Origin: Onchocerca volvulus
Lineage: Eukaryota > Nematoda > Chromadorea > Rhabditida > Onchocercidae
Assembly (NCBI GenBank): GCA_000499405.2
Contig: HG738137.1
Span: forward strand, 17,258,581-17,322,580
Direction: 5' to 3'
Length of the DNA stretch: 64,000 nucleotides
The notes beneath the pieces were generated by a model, which was not told where the DNA came from, did not search any database, and saw only the letters and a program-made list of their open reading frames with translations. Below are positions 13,066 through 25,789 of this stretch, one piece after another (the stretch's first letter is position 1; each line of letters begins with the position of its first letter). The translations under genes and the position numbers were made by a program.

Positions 13066-15636
13066 GGCGATGATTAAATAATTTTGATGATATTAAGTAT
13101 AACTGATATAAAAATGACTGAATGATTTCTCGAATATTCGAAGAAAATTTAATATCGAAAAAATGTTTAAAAAATTATCATTAAAGCAATGATTTCGAAT
13201 AATCAGTTATTGGCCAGCTTAATTAATATATTTTTCTGCTTACAATTTTTATTTTTGTGAAATTTTCATTTTTCTGTTAAATTAACATTTCAACTTTTTT
13301 CAAAAGAAAAATTTTTTCAGACTAATAAGAAATTAAATTTTTCAAAATTTTTTCAGTAAAAATGAAAATACAAAATATGCTTTGCAACATATTTACAAAC
13401 TTTTTGTGATCCGACAATCTTTGAAAAAAAATTATGAGAAAATATATGTAAGATAAAAATGCTAAACATACAGCAAATAATCTATTGCTTAAACAAATGA
13501 AATTTTTATAAAATCTTTTAAAGTTTTGAATAAAACTTTTTTTTTTCGAAATGAACGATTCCTTATGTTCGAATCATTAGAATCGAACCTAAAATAAAAG
13601 TTTAAGAGATCGAGATACAAAGAGAATAAATTATCAAACCTGATGATATTAGTGATGATTGGAATGATATTTTTGAAGGATCATTTTGTAAATGATATTG
13701 TGAGATAGCAATTTTAGGATGGAAAATACTGACGGAATTATATTCATATTTCAATCGTCGACATGTTATTATTAAACGACGAAACCACATTACCTATAAA
13801 TCGATATGACGCAGTTTAAATGAAAATGAACAAAGTTTTCATAGAAATATATTCCAGCATTATAAGTTATAAATAATACTAACTATTCTATTACGAAATT
13901 CATTGTTAAAAATGCAAGAAATCTTTGGTAAATTCTTCATTTTTGCATTACTTTGAAGATTTAAATAGTGAAATCTCAAAATTCTCGACATTCGGGAACG
14001 TCTGATAGTCGGAAAAGGAAAAATAAGAAAATTGCTGTTAATAATTGTCTCTTTTGGTTTATTTATAATTATTTGCTTTTTTATTTTTCTCTTGGATAAA
14101 TATTTTACTGATTTTTAGGACTTTAGATCATAATTACTAGTACTGCTACTATTAACTGTCACTATTACTACCTATTATCAGTATAATGAAGGTAAAGAAT
14201 TATCATGATAAGCAATTCTAGCGGGTTAAAATTTAGTCAAAGAAATATTCTCGTTATTGAGTTTTCTTTTTTAAATTAGTTTAATACTTTGATAGAGATG
14301 CGTATAATTTAATGATAGCTTGACTAAATTTAATGCCAGACTAAAGTTTAGACTAAATTTTTGAAAGACAAAAAGTGTCAAAGAAGTGTAGACGAAGAAG
14401 AATGACAATAAAATAAACAGAAATAGATGACGAGAGAAACAAGTTACCGAAACTCCTTTTTGTTCAATAATATTTAATGGATGTCAAAATTGATTGATCA
14501 ATTATAATCAATACTGATAATGAATCATTGATTGTATGCGTTAGAGCAATATTGATGATATAACATGTGATATTGTAAGAATATCTATCAAATTTTGCAA
14601 GTTTATAATATTTGATATTACTGATTGATTTATACAGACGATATTTATGATAATATGCGGTATTTCAAAATATCTACAAATTCCTGGCAGTATTTAATGC
14701 TTAAAAATGGTATTATTGATTAATTTACAGGAATATCTTTTACTAAAAAATTTTTTGAAAGTAATTTTATAATCATTTGGTGCAGAAATCGATCGAAGAA
14801 ATTCAATCAAGAATGCGTTAACGAAATCTTTCTACATGATGATGTTAACATACTTTCTGTCAACTAAATATTTTGCATTATTTCGAGAAAAAAATTTCAT
14901 TCTTTACGATTTCAAAAGAATGTTTTTTATTTCAAACAAACTTGTTTCTTGCAAATGTCGCAATAATTTTTAATCGCTGATTGTCCTTTACTTTTAAATA
15001 TTCTAAAAATAGCCATAACACTTACAAGTAATAATTGCTTATAGATGTGAATTTATTCAAAATTCAACTGGCTAAAAATTAGTTCGTATAGATTTTGACG
15101 TGAAACGTGTACGTAATTGACAAGAATGTGCGTACGTGATGTGTATGACTACAAGCGATTTGCATGTTTCAGCGAAACATATATTTCAGTATATCTTGAA
15201 TTATCAGCATTTAACGAACGAGAAAATTTTTTGAAAAATCTTATTTCTTAATTTTATTTGCTCTTCGACTTAACAAAAGATGCAAGCTATTGAAACTGAT
15301 GGTACAGTTTGGTTTACTCTTCAAATTGCAATTTTCGAATCTTCATTTCAAAATCTTATTCGATTGATCCGAATCAATCATAGTTTAACATCTTTCTGGT
15401 CAGTTAAATATATGCTAATTGATCGTTGTAAATTATTTTTTGGGGAATCATTTTATTTGGATGTTGAGGTCAGAAAGCATGATTTTGTATGGTAGATTGC
15501 GAAGAAATAAAATCTAAAAATCAGATAAAGAACAAAAAACGCAGAAACAACTTATGAATCGAAAAACATTTCTGTGAATTTTCTCCTAGATGTTCCAAGA
15601 TAATCCGCAAAATGTCGTGATAAATTATTATTATTA
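13066..15636. other. intergenic region between sulfite oxidase and stomatin
   Basis: No gene is recognised. It should carry the sulfite oxidase promoter and the stomatin 3' flank. Around 15098-15145 are three ACGT cores in under 50 nt. A minus-strand open frame at 13602-13790 and a plus-strand one at 15280-15495 have no supporting splice sites or homology. Confidence 0.5.
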
Positions 15637-15642
15637 TTTATT
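15637..15642 (-). terminator. candidate poly(A) signal of stomatin 1
   Basis: AATAAA on the minus strand about 165 nt past the stomatin stop at 15806. Position fits a short 3' UTR. Confidence 0.35.
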
Positions 15643-15805
15643 TGAAAAACAAAAATTTGACAAGCACAAAAAAATGATCATGTTATGTTCACAATTTACA
15701 ATGTTGATTGTTTTTGCAATCATCAATAAATATGGTGAAATAAAACAAAAATTCGGGAATTATTCAGATCAGGAAATTGTACATAAGCAAGCGCGCCATC
15801 TTCAT

Positions 15806-18800
15806 TCATTCGAGAAAATGCCGAATAAGTTCGATCGGAAGTGGAAAAATTATTGTCGAGTTTTTTTCGGCTCTAAATTTTGAAAAAAAAAAATTTTTTT
15901 TTGAAATTTGGAATAAAAAATTTGACTTTAGCATTAAATTAAACAATCTTCAAAAAAAAAAGAAAAAAAATTTCATCAAATTTTTCCGAAAAATTTAAAA
16001 GCATTAAATTTTGAAATTAGAAAATTTAATGAATGATAGAATTTGATTAGGTTACGATAAATGATTTCTATAATATTATTAAATTTTTGTACTTACGCGA
16101 CACTACTAAGTGTTTGCAGATAACGCAACTGCAGCGCTGCAGGCGATTTTGATATTGTTAATGCAGCTTCTTGCAGGCAATGTGATGCTTGTTGTTCACC
16201 TTCCGCTGCAATCACCTGCAAAATGCAATCACTTGCATGCAATCACCTTTATATCAGTATGATTCGCAATTGATAGATAATAATGATGTAATGGATATAA
16301 CAATTATAATTATAATTTTAAAAAATGATTAATTATTTCAAAGAAAAAAGATTAAGTAAGAATAAATAACAATGAGATTATATTAATATTCAAAAAATAT
16401 GGTATTTTTTCTTTTTCAGAAATATTTCAGAAACTTTTGAAATGACAAGAATTTCGATTTGTTTCTTTAACTTTTCAAATATCAATAAATGAAGTTAAAG
16501 AATCATTTTTCACGACTATTCATTGTTATGTAGTAAAACTTTTGTGCTTCTTTTCATAAATTCGTTTTTTTTTTTTTTCGAGATTACTGAAAATACGAAC
16601 AACCTTCGCTCTGGCTTCACGAGTTGCTTCTGCTTCAGCAGCCATCGCACGCTGTAGTTGTATCGGAAGTCGGACATCTTTTCTGAAATAGTTTTAGCCG
16701 TTTTCCAAGAAAACGTAAATAAATGGATACTGTATTAATTCAGGATTACGGTAATTGATGAATGTAATATAAAGATATCGTATGAAAAGTGTAATAGTTA
16801 GATGAAATGCATATGTCATCATAACGATGATCATAATTGCAGCAGTTAGTAATGCGATCCTTCAAAGATTGAATTGCTTGCCAAGAGATTTTGACATTTT
16901 TTTTTTAGGAATGACAAGTTAGCTCAGTAGAAGAGTGGATTGATTTTCTTTCAAAAAATCGATGATTTTTGATTTTTTGTTAGAAGATGGCTTTTTGCCA
17001 ATTAATGGAAATGAATAATAAAACAATTTACATTTCAACTCTTTCGACTTTGATTCCCCACCTTTCCGTGACATCATCCAAAAGTGCCTGTGAAAATTAA
17101 TCGTAATAATCAATATTTGATAAATATTTCGGTATTCATAAAAATTTATGAGAAAAATTATGATGAATTTCTTGGAAATATTGTAAAAAGTTTATAAATC
17201 TAGTAATATACTTTTGAGGATATCATAAAATGAAAAAGTTCGTAAATCTGGATACCGCAAATGATGTTTGAAAAAAAAAAAAAAAAACTCAAATGTAATA
17301 AAAAAAAAAAAGTCAAATGAAATTATAAATCGAATGAGACCATGAAAAAAATTACGTACCAAATTAAAAATGCCATTCAAAATGCTTTCGAAAGAAATAA
17401 AAATTTGAGAAAGAAAGTAAGGTTTGAAATTTGCTTTTTTTATCATTCTAAATTTTATGATTATTACTTTTTAAGCAATCACTTTCTTCGGTTATTTTGA
17501 ATTTTGATAACTATAAATTTTTATTTCTACTATGTTTTCAATGTATTAATTAAGCAATAAAGCAACCTGCATAGCTAATGCTATAGCATCACGATCGGAT
17601 AAAATTTCTGATAAACTTTTGGTACCAAGCATATTGCGCAATGTTGTTTGTGCCAATAATCTGGTGGAATGATGAACATTTTCCACATTTGCTACCGATA
17701 TGGTAGCATTACATATCCGATAGTATACTACCGCATCTACATTTACCGTTACTGAATCCTTTGTTAAAATCTGAATGGCAGATTAAAATGAGAATTAGAT
17801 CAAAACTAGGAGGAATAAAATTATAAGAAATGCATCATTTTGATATTTTCATAAAAATATAATTATTATTTTTTTATCAGTGATAATAGTGACATTTATC
17901 AGTAATAGTGATATCAATTCATTTTGTCTTATATAACACAATCAGATTTTCTTCTTCTTTCTTGTTCCATCTGCTTAAATCTTTCGTTGATTTCAATTCT
18001 TTCTAGTTTTTTCATCTTTCTCTTTATTACAAATGATTTATTAAGATAAGAAATAATTAATTATTTTATATTTTAAATTATTTATTACGCTATTAAGCAA
18101 TATTGAGCTACTATTACTTTGTTTGTAACAATATCCGGAACAAAGTTGTACTTACACAAAACTATTATATTATAAATGATATATTTGATTGATTAATTAT
18201 TAATAAGCTATTCACAAGCTAATCAAACATCCAATTAATTACATAAACATCTTTAGAGAATTATTTTAGAATGCATAATATGAAAATATTATGATCTGTA
18301 ATATAATAATTATTAGTAAAATTGATTAAAGTAAATAATTCTGAATAAAATAAACCTCTTGTGGTGGTACATTGAATGATACTGTTCGTAAATCAACTTT
18401 AGCATATGATTCTACACATGGCAATACAAAAAATATTCCTGAAAACATTAATGATAGAAATATTTAGCATGTGATTAGTAATGATTCTTCATGAATAATC
18501 AAATTCCATTAATCAGTCATTCTGAATCATCAAAAAAATAAAGCAATATTTTGCTCTCTGATCTCTACGAGCAACAGCGGAAAGAATAGCCCAGTGATCA
18601 ATTTACGTGAATGTTCTCTGATAATTGTTTGTAATGTCAACAAAATAGGTCAAAAGTTTTTCGATTGAAAATATGAAAAAATATTTATAAAACTTTACCT
18701 GGACCTTTCGCGCCACCTCCAATTAACCTACCCAACCGAAATATTACAGCTCTTTCATATTCTCGCACTATCTAAAAAGTAATATTAAATCACTTTTTCA

Positions 18801-19445
18801 ATATTAAAAATCTTTCCGTTTTTTGTCTTTTTTCATCCTTCAATTTTTCTTTTTTCTTATTTTTTCAAAAAGCAAAAACTATTTTAACAAATTTAAGAAT
18901 ATTGACTTGCAAACTTGAACTTAAACAGTATGATTCCCTAATTTTATCAATAATTGTAAATAAAACATATTTTCTTAGATGATATTTCAAGTAAAAAATT
19001 CTAGATTCGAAGTGTATTACACTTTTTTCGTGAAAAAATGTTACCTTAAGACAAAAACAAACAGATATTGGAAATGTAGAAAAGATTATAATCCATGTAA
19101 GCATAATGACAAACCATCCGCAAAATCCAACACCGCCATCATAAGTGTCTGCTGAAATTTGATTGGCATTTTAACAATCAAACATAAATAAATAAAAATA
19201 TATCAAAATAAATAATTTTTAAATGAACAAAAAAAACTAAAATTTTAAAAAATTTTGTATGAGAAAATTTACCAAAAAAAAAAAAATGCAGCAAGTTTCA
19301 GTCGATCACTTATTTGTCGTTTTTATGCAAATTTACGGGACAAAAACTATCACAATAGCAAGCAAACATAATTTACTGAGCAAATATGTAATAAAAACGT
19401 CAAATTCAGTGAAAAAAATCCAGCTCTATAAACATGAAAAATATC

Positions 19446-19479
<34 letters not shown>

Positions 19480-22434
19480 GATGGAAGGAACAAAAAATTC
19501 AGTATAAAAAGTTTAATTATTAAGATGTCATTCAAAAAGTGATGTAATTTCTTCTTCATTAATAAATCCTTTCATTTTAATAATTTATTCTCATTTAACA
19601 TTTTCTTATTAATATACAACTTTGGAACTTTTTTTTTTCTTTTAATAATTTTTCTTATTACTTCCTGTTTGTTGCAAATAACATCCGATAAAAAAAAAAT
19701 TTATCATTTATTCATTTCAATGAAAATTCTTCGTTGCAAATAACATGCTCGAAATGGCATTATGTATTATTGAAAGATGTATTTAAAAATGTTCAGTTTG
19801 TTCCGGAAAAATAGCAAAATTTAGTATTAAATTTAAGATGAATAATTTAAAAACTTTAAAGGAAAAACAAAAAAAAAAAAAGAAAAGAAAAGTAAAAATG
19901 CGAACCAATTTTCTTTTAATGTTTTCATTTTTTTTTTTTTTTAGAAATAGTGAATTGTTTTCAAAGCTCTAAAGAAAATAGAAATAACTATTGTTTTTTA
20001 GGCTATTGATGTCAATCAAAGTTTGTGCAAACTTTACGATAATATATATGAGTTTTATAGTTTTTTCAGTTAAAATTAAATTTTTATTAATGAATGATTT
20101 TATGCATTTTTCTTGCATTTCAATATTAGCATTATAACGATATTTCATTAGTAATTATGTTTTTCGTAATCTAATGCACTCAATTTTTTGGCCATCTTTT
20201 GAAAGCAATTCCGATTCCTTGAAATATTTTTTTTTTTTTTTTTTAAATCTTAATCGCACGATCAAATCAAAATCATTTGAAAAGATGAAAATTTTTTGAT
20301 TAAATGAAGTGATTGGCTATTGCTACTTTCATTTCTCGATGAAAAAGGCTGAAGCCAACTGAATGATTGACATTATTTGGAAATTCAAAATAAAGGAAAT
20401 CTTGTGATCTTAACGGTATTTATTTGTTCAGTGGAAATTATCAACACGTTATCATATTACCATCTCTTCAACACTGAAGTGATTTCATTTTCAGCTGACA
20501 GTTCAAGAACTGCAAAAATTCATAAGCGTATTTTCATTCGTAAACAAACCGAATGCATCTCTACAGCGAATATCAAACTTATCAAGCATTATCATTTAGC
20601 TTGAAAAATAATTTGACGAAATTTTGGGAATTGTGCGAGAAATTTGAAATGAATAAATAAGAGAAATAATTCAATAGTCCCGATGAATTAGAAACATATG
20701 ATGATTTCCAATTTACTTGTTTATTCAAAGAAAGTTATTGTGAATGTCAAATTTGTTTCATTTCAAATTTTAGCATCAAAAAGATTTTGGATCACTGAAT
20801 GATCAAGATATTTCGTACGAATTGAAATAAAAAATCATTTGACACATATTCTTGAATTTTTATTTCAAGTAATTATAATAACTCCCATTTCCTTTTAAAA
20901 TCATTATTCGTGAAAATATGAATAACTTTAAATAAAAATTTAACTAAAATAAACAAAACTAAGACTTGAATAAACAAGACTAAGATTTGAAAGTATACGC
21001 AAGAAATATGATTTTTAAAGCAAATTGATACAATAATATGATTATTTGAAAAATGAATCAGTTATCATACATCAAAAGTTACTAAAATTTCAATTGATGT
21101 AAACAGGTAGTGAAACTATGAAATTCAAAATTTTAAATTTTCATCTTTCCATCAAATATTTTTATTTTTATAGTTTCGAATTATTGTTTCTGCATAAAAA
21201 TTAGCTCAATTTTATTTATTTTGGTGTTGTTTTTGAAAAATTAAGGCTTTTTTTAACCAAATTTTAATTGCAATTTATTTTCTTCTACTTCGCTTTTGTT
21301 CGCTACCTTTTTTAATTAATCTCTTAATAAATCGCAAAAGTAACGAATAAATTTGCATGAAACTATGATTCCTAAAATATCCTAAGAATCTCTGAGCAAT
21401 TGATCTATCTTAGTTCATTTCTTTGATCTTAGTTAATTGTTTTTACATTGTAAAATCTGTCGATATGAGGAAAACTAATAAATTGAACGAAAAAAAAGGA
21501 CTTATTAAATATAACACTATTATCAAATATATGAAATAAAATTTAAAATTTTCCGTTTCAGAAAATTTGAAAAATTGATTTTTTCATAATACTTTTCAAT
21601 GAATTGCATAAAATTATAAATAATGTCAAATTTTAGACATTAATATGTTATCCATTGAAATAGATTATCTGATTTTGGCATAATTATTGATAGATTGTAA
21701 TTATATGCATTATCTATAAATGAAATTTTGCAGTGATAAGTATCAAATGATTCTTATCAAATCAAATATTGAGAAGATTGTTGTTAATCAATAATATTTT
21801 AGTGAAATAATATTATTGAAATAAACAATCAATTGATATCAAATTATAATTGAAGTAATTATTATGATAGCATCTCATTCCTTTAAATAATACAATGTTA
21901 TTGTTTGTGCTCCTTTAGAATATTTCTGTCAAATAATTATAATTTTGAATAGTATATATTGAGAATGAATATATTTAAAAGTAATTAATTCATTTTTGAA
22001 GTAAAAAATCAGAAAATAGAATTAAGTTAGATGAAAATTTGCTTTCATTATTTAATTTTCTAGTATATGTAATTTCATAAGTAATTCAAAGAAGAATGAA
22101 TAAGTAATATGACGAATTAAGTATCCTTGATGATTAAGTATCCTGAAATGCAATATACAAATGCTGTTAATCGATTGCTTAATCAATAATTTCGCTAAAG
22201 TTGTTTTTAATTTTAAAGCGATCTATTTTGATTTAAAAACCTTACTTGATCATGATCTTAAGAATGAAAAAGAAACTTACGATGGGCATTTACTGGATAG
22301 TACGATAATTTGAGTTGTGCCAATGATTGTCGCCTTAATTCTTGTTCCTCTTTAGCAAATATTAATGGATTTAGGGTAAATCGTCGACCCATTCGTGGAC
22401 CCGAAATTTTTGCTCGTTCAGAATTGTAATTCAT
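15806..22434 (-). CDS. stomatin / band 7 (SPFH) membrane protein, first paralogue
   Basis: Monotopic membrane scaffold of the STO/UNC-1/MEC-2 group; family members oligomerise at the inner leaflet and modulate ion channels and gap junctions. Exons, 5' to 3': 22434-22281, 19151-19045, 18771-18699, 18438-18356, 17770-17567, 17087-17032, 16682-16604, 16215-16097, 15872-15806. These sum to exactly 313 codons plus stop with all phases closing. A basic N-terminus (KISGPRMGRRF) precedes a hydrophobic hairpin near residues 60-85, then the SPFH domain from REYERAVIFRLGRL onward, with KDSVTVNVDAVVYYR, LLAQTTLRNMLGT and DVRLPIQLQRAMAAEAEA. The tail is EKNSTIIFPLPIELIRHFLE. The last exon overlaps an unrelated 97-codon plus-strand frame, which is a shadow. 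The start was chosen as the first ATG after a TTTTCAG acceptor at 22479. Which C. elegans STO it matches cannot be settled by eye. Confidence 0.95.
19152..22280. other. 3.1-kb first coding intron of stomatin 1
   Basis: No nested gene is convincing. A plus-strand open frame at 20377-20604 is somewhat less AT-rich but starts without ATG and shows no homology. A 29-nt A run lies at 19446-19474. Confidence 0.5.
19446..19474. repeat. poly(A) homopolymer, 29 nt
   Basis: Uninterrupted A run in the stomatin intron. Its length in the assembly is probably unreliable. Confidence 0.9.
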
Positions 22435-22477
22435 ATTGAAATTGTAAAATCTTTGATCACACGTTAATCTAAAATGA

Positions 22478-22482
22478 TCTGA
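22478..22482 (-). promoter_or_regulatory. splice or trans-splice acceptor 44 nt before the stomatin start
   Basis: The minus strand reads TTTTCAG with exon beginning at 22478. It could receive a spliced leader or a distal 5' UTR exon such as the one at 28702-28730. An in-frame TAG between this site and the ATG shows that the stretch is untranslated. Confidence 0.45.
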
Positions 22483-23015
22483 AAATTTGTTTATTAAATT
22501 TTAAATAATACCGATTTAAATATGATATGGCTATCTTTCGTTTTTAACCTTTTTTTGCTGGGTCAAATGAGGATGAGAAGATAATTGGTGATTGCAGACT
22601 GAAAATGAAATCTTATCCTCACTGATATGTTGATATCTTTTATCAGAACACTAAAAGCACAACTTGTTATTAGGCATCGTCAGCTGTGTATGCTACTTGT
22701 TATCTCAATAAACTAATATTTTGCTTTTGTATATTTCAATCATATGAATTTCAAAAAAAAAATTACTTTTATAATTGAATTCCATTTTTTAGAAAATATA
22801 TATTTATATATATATATATTTTAATTTCCTTTATTTAGTAATTTAGAAAATAGATTTATATATATATTATAATTTCCTTCATTTATTCAGACGAAATAAT
22901 ATAATTGCCATTATTTGTATTCAACAAAAAAAATTCATTAATTTCCACCTTGTTGTTTATTCCTTTGCGAAGATATACTTTTAATTACTATTCGAAGATA
23001 ATTAACACAAGCACA

Positions 23016-23018
<3 letters not shown>

Positions 23019-23062
<44 letters not shown>
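23019..23062. repeat. (AC)n microsatellite, about 22 units
   Basis: Perfect AC dinucleotide run flanked by degenerate CACA and ATAC tracts. Likely polymorphic. Confidence 0.95.
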
Positions 23063-23065
<3 letters not shown>

Positions 23066-25710
23066 AACACATACACATATATATAAATACACACAAAAAA
23101 AATTAATTTTTGAAGTATTCTATATTTCTTTTGAAAATTTATTTCTTTAATTTTTTTAAATATCAAATTTTCCGATTATGATAAACTATTATAATTGAGT
23201 ATTAGATTATCAAATATATGCTGTTTTAATCAAATGTAACTTATCAAGATATTGTGAAAATGAATGATAATGATAGATAAATGATTATAAAACAATGAAC
23301 AAATAACGAAAAAAGTCGATAGTCGTTAAAAAAAGATTGCTTGAAAGTACATGACAATATATTTGACAAAATATGTATAAAAAGATAATTTGTTCCGTTA
23401 TTAGTCAAGAAAAATGAAATGATAGATTCGGTAAAATCATTTTAAAAGATAAATTGTTCCGGCATTTTGTCAAGAAAGAGAAATTTGCGCATTTTCTATT
23501 ACTTATCTATTTTTGCAATACCAATAAAACAAATGTTTTAAATATATTCTTTTCTTTTTTTTTTTTTTTTTCTAAAAAGTCGATAGAAAAAAAAAATATT
23601 TTCAAATTATTAATCAAAAAAATTCATCATTCAGAGATTTTTTTAAATGATGCATGGCGTTAAATGATGTTAAAATAGAAAATAACTTTTTTTCTTTTTT
23701 TTTTTTTTATAGATAAATTTCTTAATCCTGAAATATTTTGGATTTAAATGACAATTTTCGTAATTAAAAAAAAAGAAAATTAAAAAGGAATAACGCATTA
23801 TTTGACATTTATAGGAATTTAAATTATTAAAATTTAATAATATACAATATCAGAAATAAAATATGCAAAAGCTTAATCAGGAAAATTACAAAATCATATG
23901 AAAAATTTTTTCTAAAAAATTTTAAAAATTTCAAATATTTCTTATTTTAAAACCAGAAAATTTATTAGCTAAATCAATGGCGAATTAACAAATTAAGTTG
24001 AAGAATAATATGCAAAAAATTGAAGAACAATTGATGATAATCGAATCATGAACTGATGATAATTAAGTTAGTCGGATTCAATTCGAAAATTTTAACCAAT
24101 ACTTTCTCATATTTTCATTTTAATTTATTTGCAAAACAAACATTAGCTTTTTTTGATTTTACTTAGATTAATCATAATTTAAATTTAAAATTTTTTATTT
24201 TTGAAATTGTAAATTTAGCTAAACAAGTTTTTTTTCTCTCTCTCATTTTATTATTTTATAAAATGAAGGGAAAAATTTTATAGCAAGGTAATGAAGAAAT
24301 CAACATTAGTTAGCAATTTAGTAAATCTTACGAGGCGTGGCATTTCATCTGCGATAGTCGTCCAAACAATTTGAAATTATTGACATGTTATCTAGTCCCC
24401 GTTTACACATCTCATTTTAATCTATCTGTCAAAGTTTTTAAAATTTCACAAACTTCTAATTCTCCTGCTCAGAGTCCTTCCTCATACCTAATCGTTCAAT
24501 CATTTTTTTCATCCAAGATTAAAAATTTTCAAACCAAAAAAAGAAAACGAATCATTATTCAAAAGTGAAATATTTCTGTTTGAATGTTATCACTATACCA
24601 TGATATTTAAAAAATTTTAAATTCAATTAAGAAATTTAATTAAATTAAAAAGAGAAAAAAGTTGAATTAAATTAAATTTGAAAAAAATTAACTAAATTAA
24701 CTTGAAAAAAATTAATGATTACTATTTTTAAAAAAAGTATTATATAAATTATATCATTATAGCATGATATTTTGAAGATTTCTAAACCGAAAAAAAAAAG
24801 AAGTAAAGTATTTCTTATAAGTAAAACCGGAAAAATTACTACTATGCAATCAAAACTAATAATAAGCATTGAAATTTGTGTAACAAATAGAATTTTTACA
24901 GCAAAAAAAAGAAAAAAAAAAAGAAAAAATTCATATTAATTATGTTTCGACGGTTATACTATGAAATTAAAAAATGGTATACTGTAGTGAAAGCAACGAA
25001 GACTTAATAATACATCCTATAATTAAGAGAACCTGCAATTAATTTCATTTTCAAATTTCAATCTTTTTTTTCCAACATCGAAGTCTTATAATTGTGCAAA
25101 AGTTTTGGACTGAATAATCGAAAACTGAAATTAATGATAATCATTAATTGTCAATTACATTTTCGAAAGAAAAAGAACTTGCTGTTTTTTGCCAAATTAA
25201 GGAATAAATTTAGTTTCAAATTTTGAAATAATAATGAAATTTGCAATTTTACAATATTTTTTCTTGAGTAAATTTGTAGGTGTAAACGATAATTGAGCTT
25301 TCTGAATAATACAAGAAAAATAAAGTCGAATAGGATTTTTAAGTAAGCAAAGAACACTTGCACTTTAATTAATTTACCGTATCTGAACAAATTGTTAGGT
25401 AGAAAGTTCTAAATTAACCTAATCCAAAACATTTCGAATATATATCAGCTTAACATGGATATATCAATATCAAAGATTTCGTTGATAAAAATTAAAATTT
25501 TGTGAAATATTTCATGCTTTTTCCACATATTTAAATTTCAAATATTATCCTGGATTTGACTTAATATATTTATTGATTTGTTGACTCAACTAATTTTAAC
25601 AGAATTTACTGGCATTCACCGTCGTTTGACCCAAATCACCCGAATGACACAAATGATCGGAGCTGCTTCGTCTTATTTTTACATTTCAATATATTTTGAT
25701 ATATACTTCA

Positions 25711-25789
25711 AGGTGGTACTGTAAAATTTCTTTCTTGCACACAGTAATACAAGAGATGGTATTGTGAAATTTCTTCTTCGCATACAGTA
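25711..25789. repeat. imperfect 43-bp-period repeat, two units
   Basis: Units 25711-25746 and 25754-25789 share GGTACTGTAAAATTTCTT-like sequence and end ACAGTA, with several substitutions. No function inferred. Confidence 0.6.

Noticed and set aside
13560..13590. TTCGAATC motif considered as a tRNA B box
   Set aside because: No A box or cloverleaf could be built around it; no tRNA was found anywhere in the window.
13971..14120. Short plus-strand frame with a membrane-like segment
   Set aside because: The hydrophobic run is what TTT/ATT-rich sequence encodes by default.
15590..15883. 97-codon plus-strand frame, one of the longest in the window
   Set aside because: It overlaps the last stomatin exon on the opposite strand, whose conserved NSTIIFPLPIE end explains the open frame.
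20377..20604. 75-codon plus-strand frame inside the stomatin intron, considered as a nested gene
   Set aside because: It has no ATG start, no homology and no splice sites.
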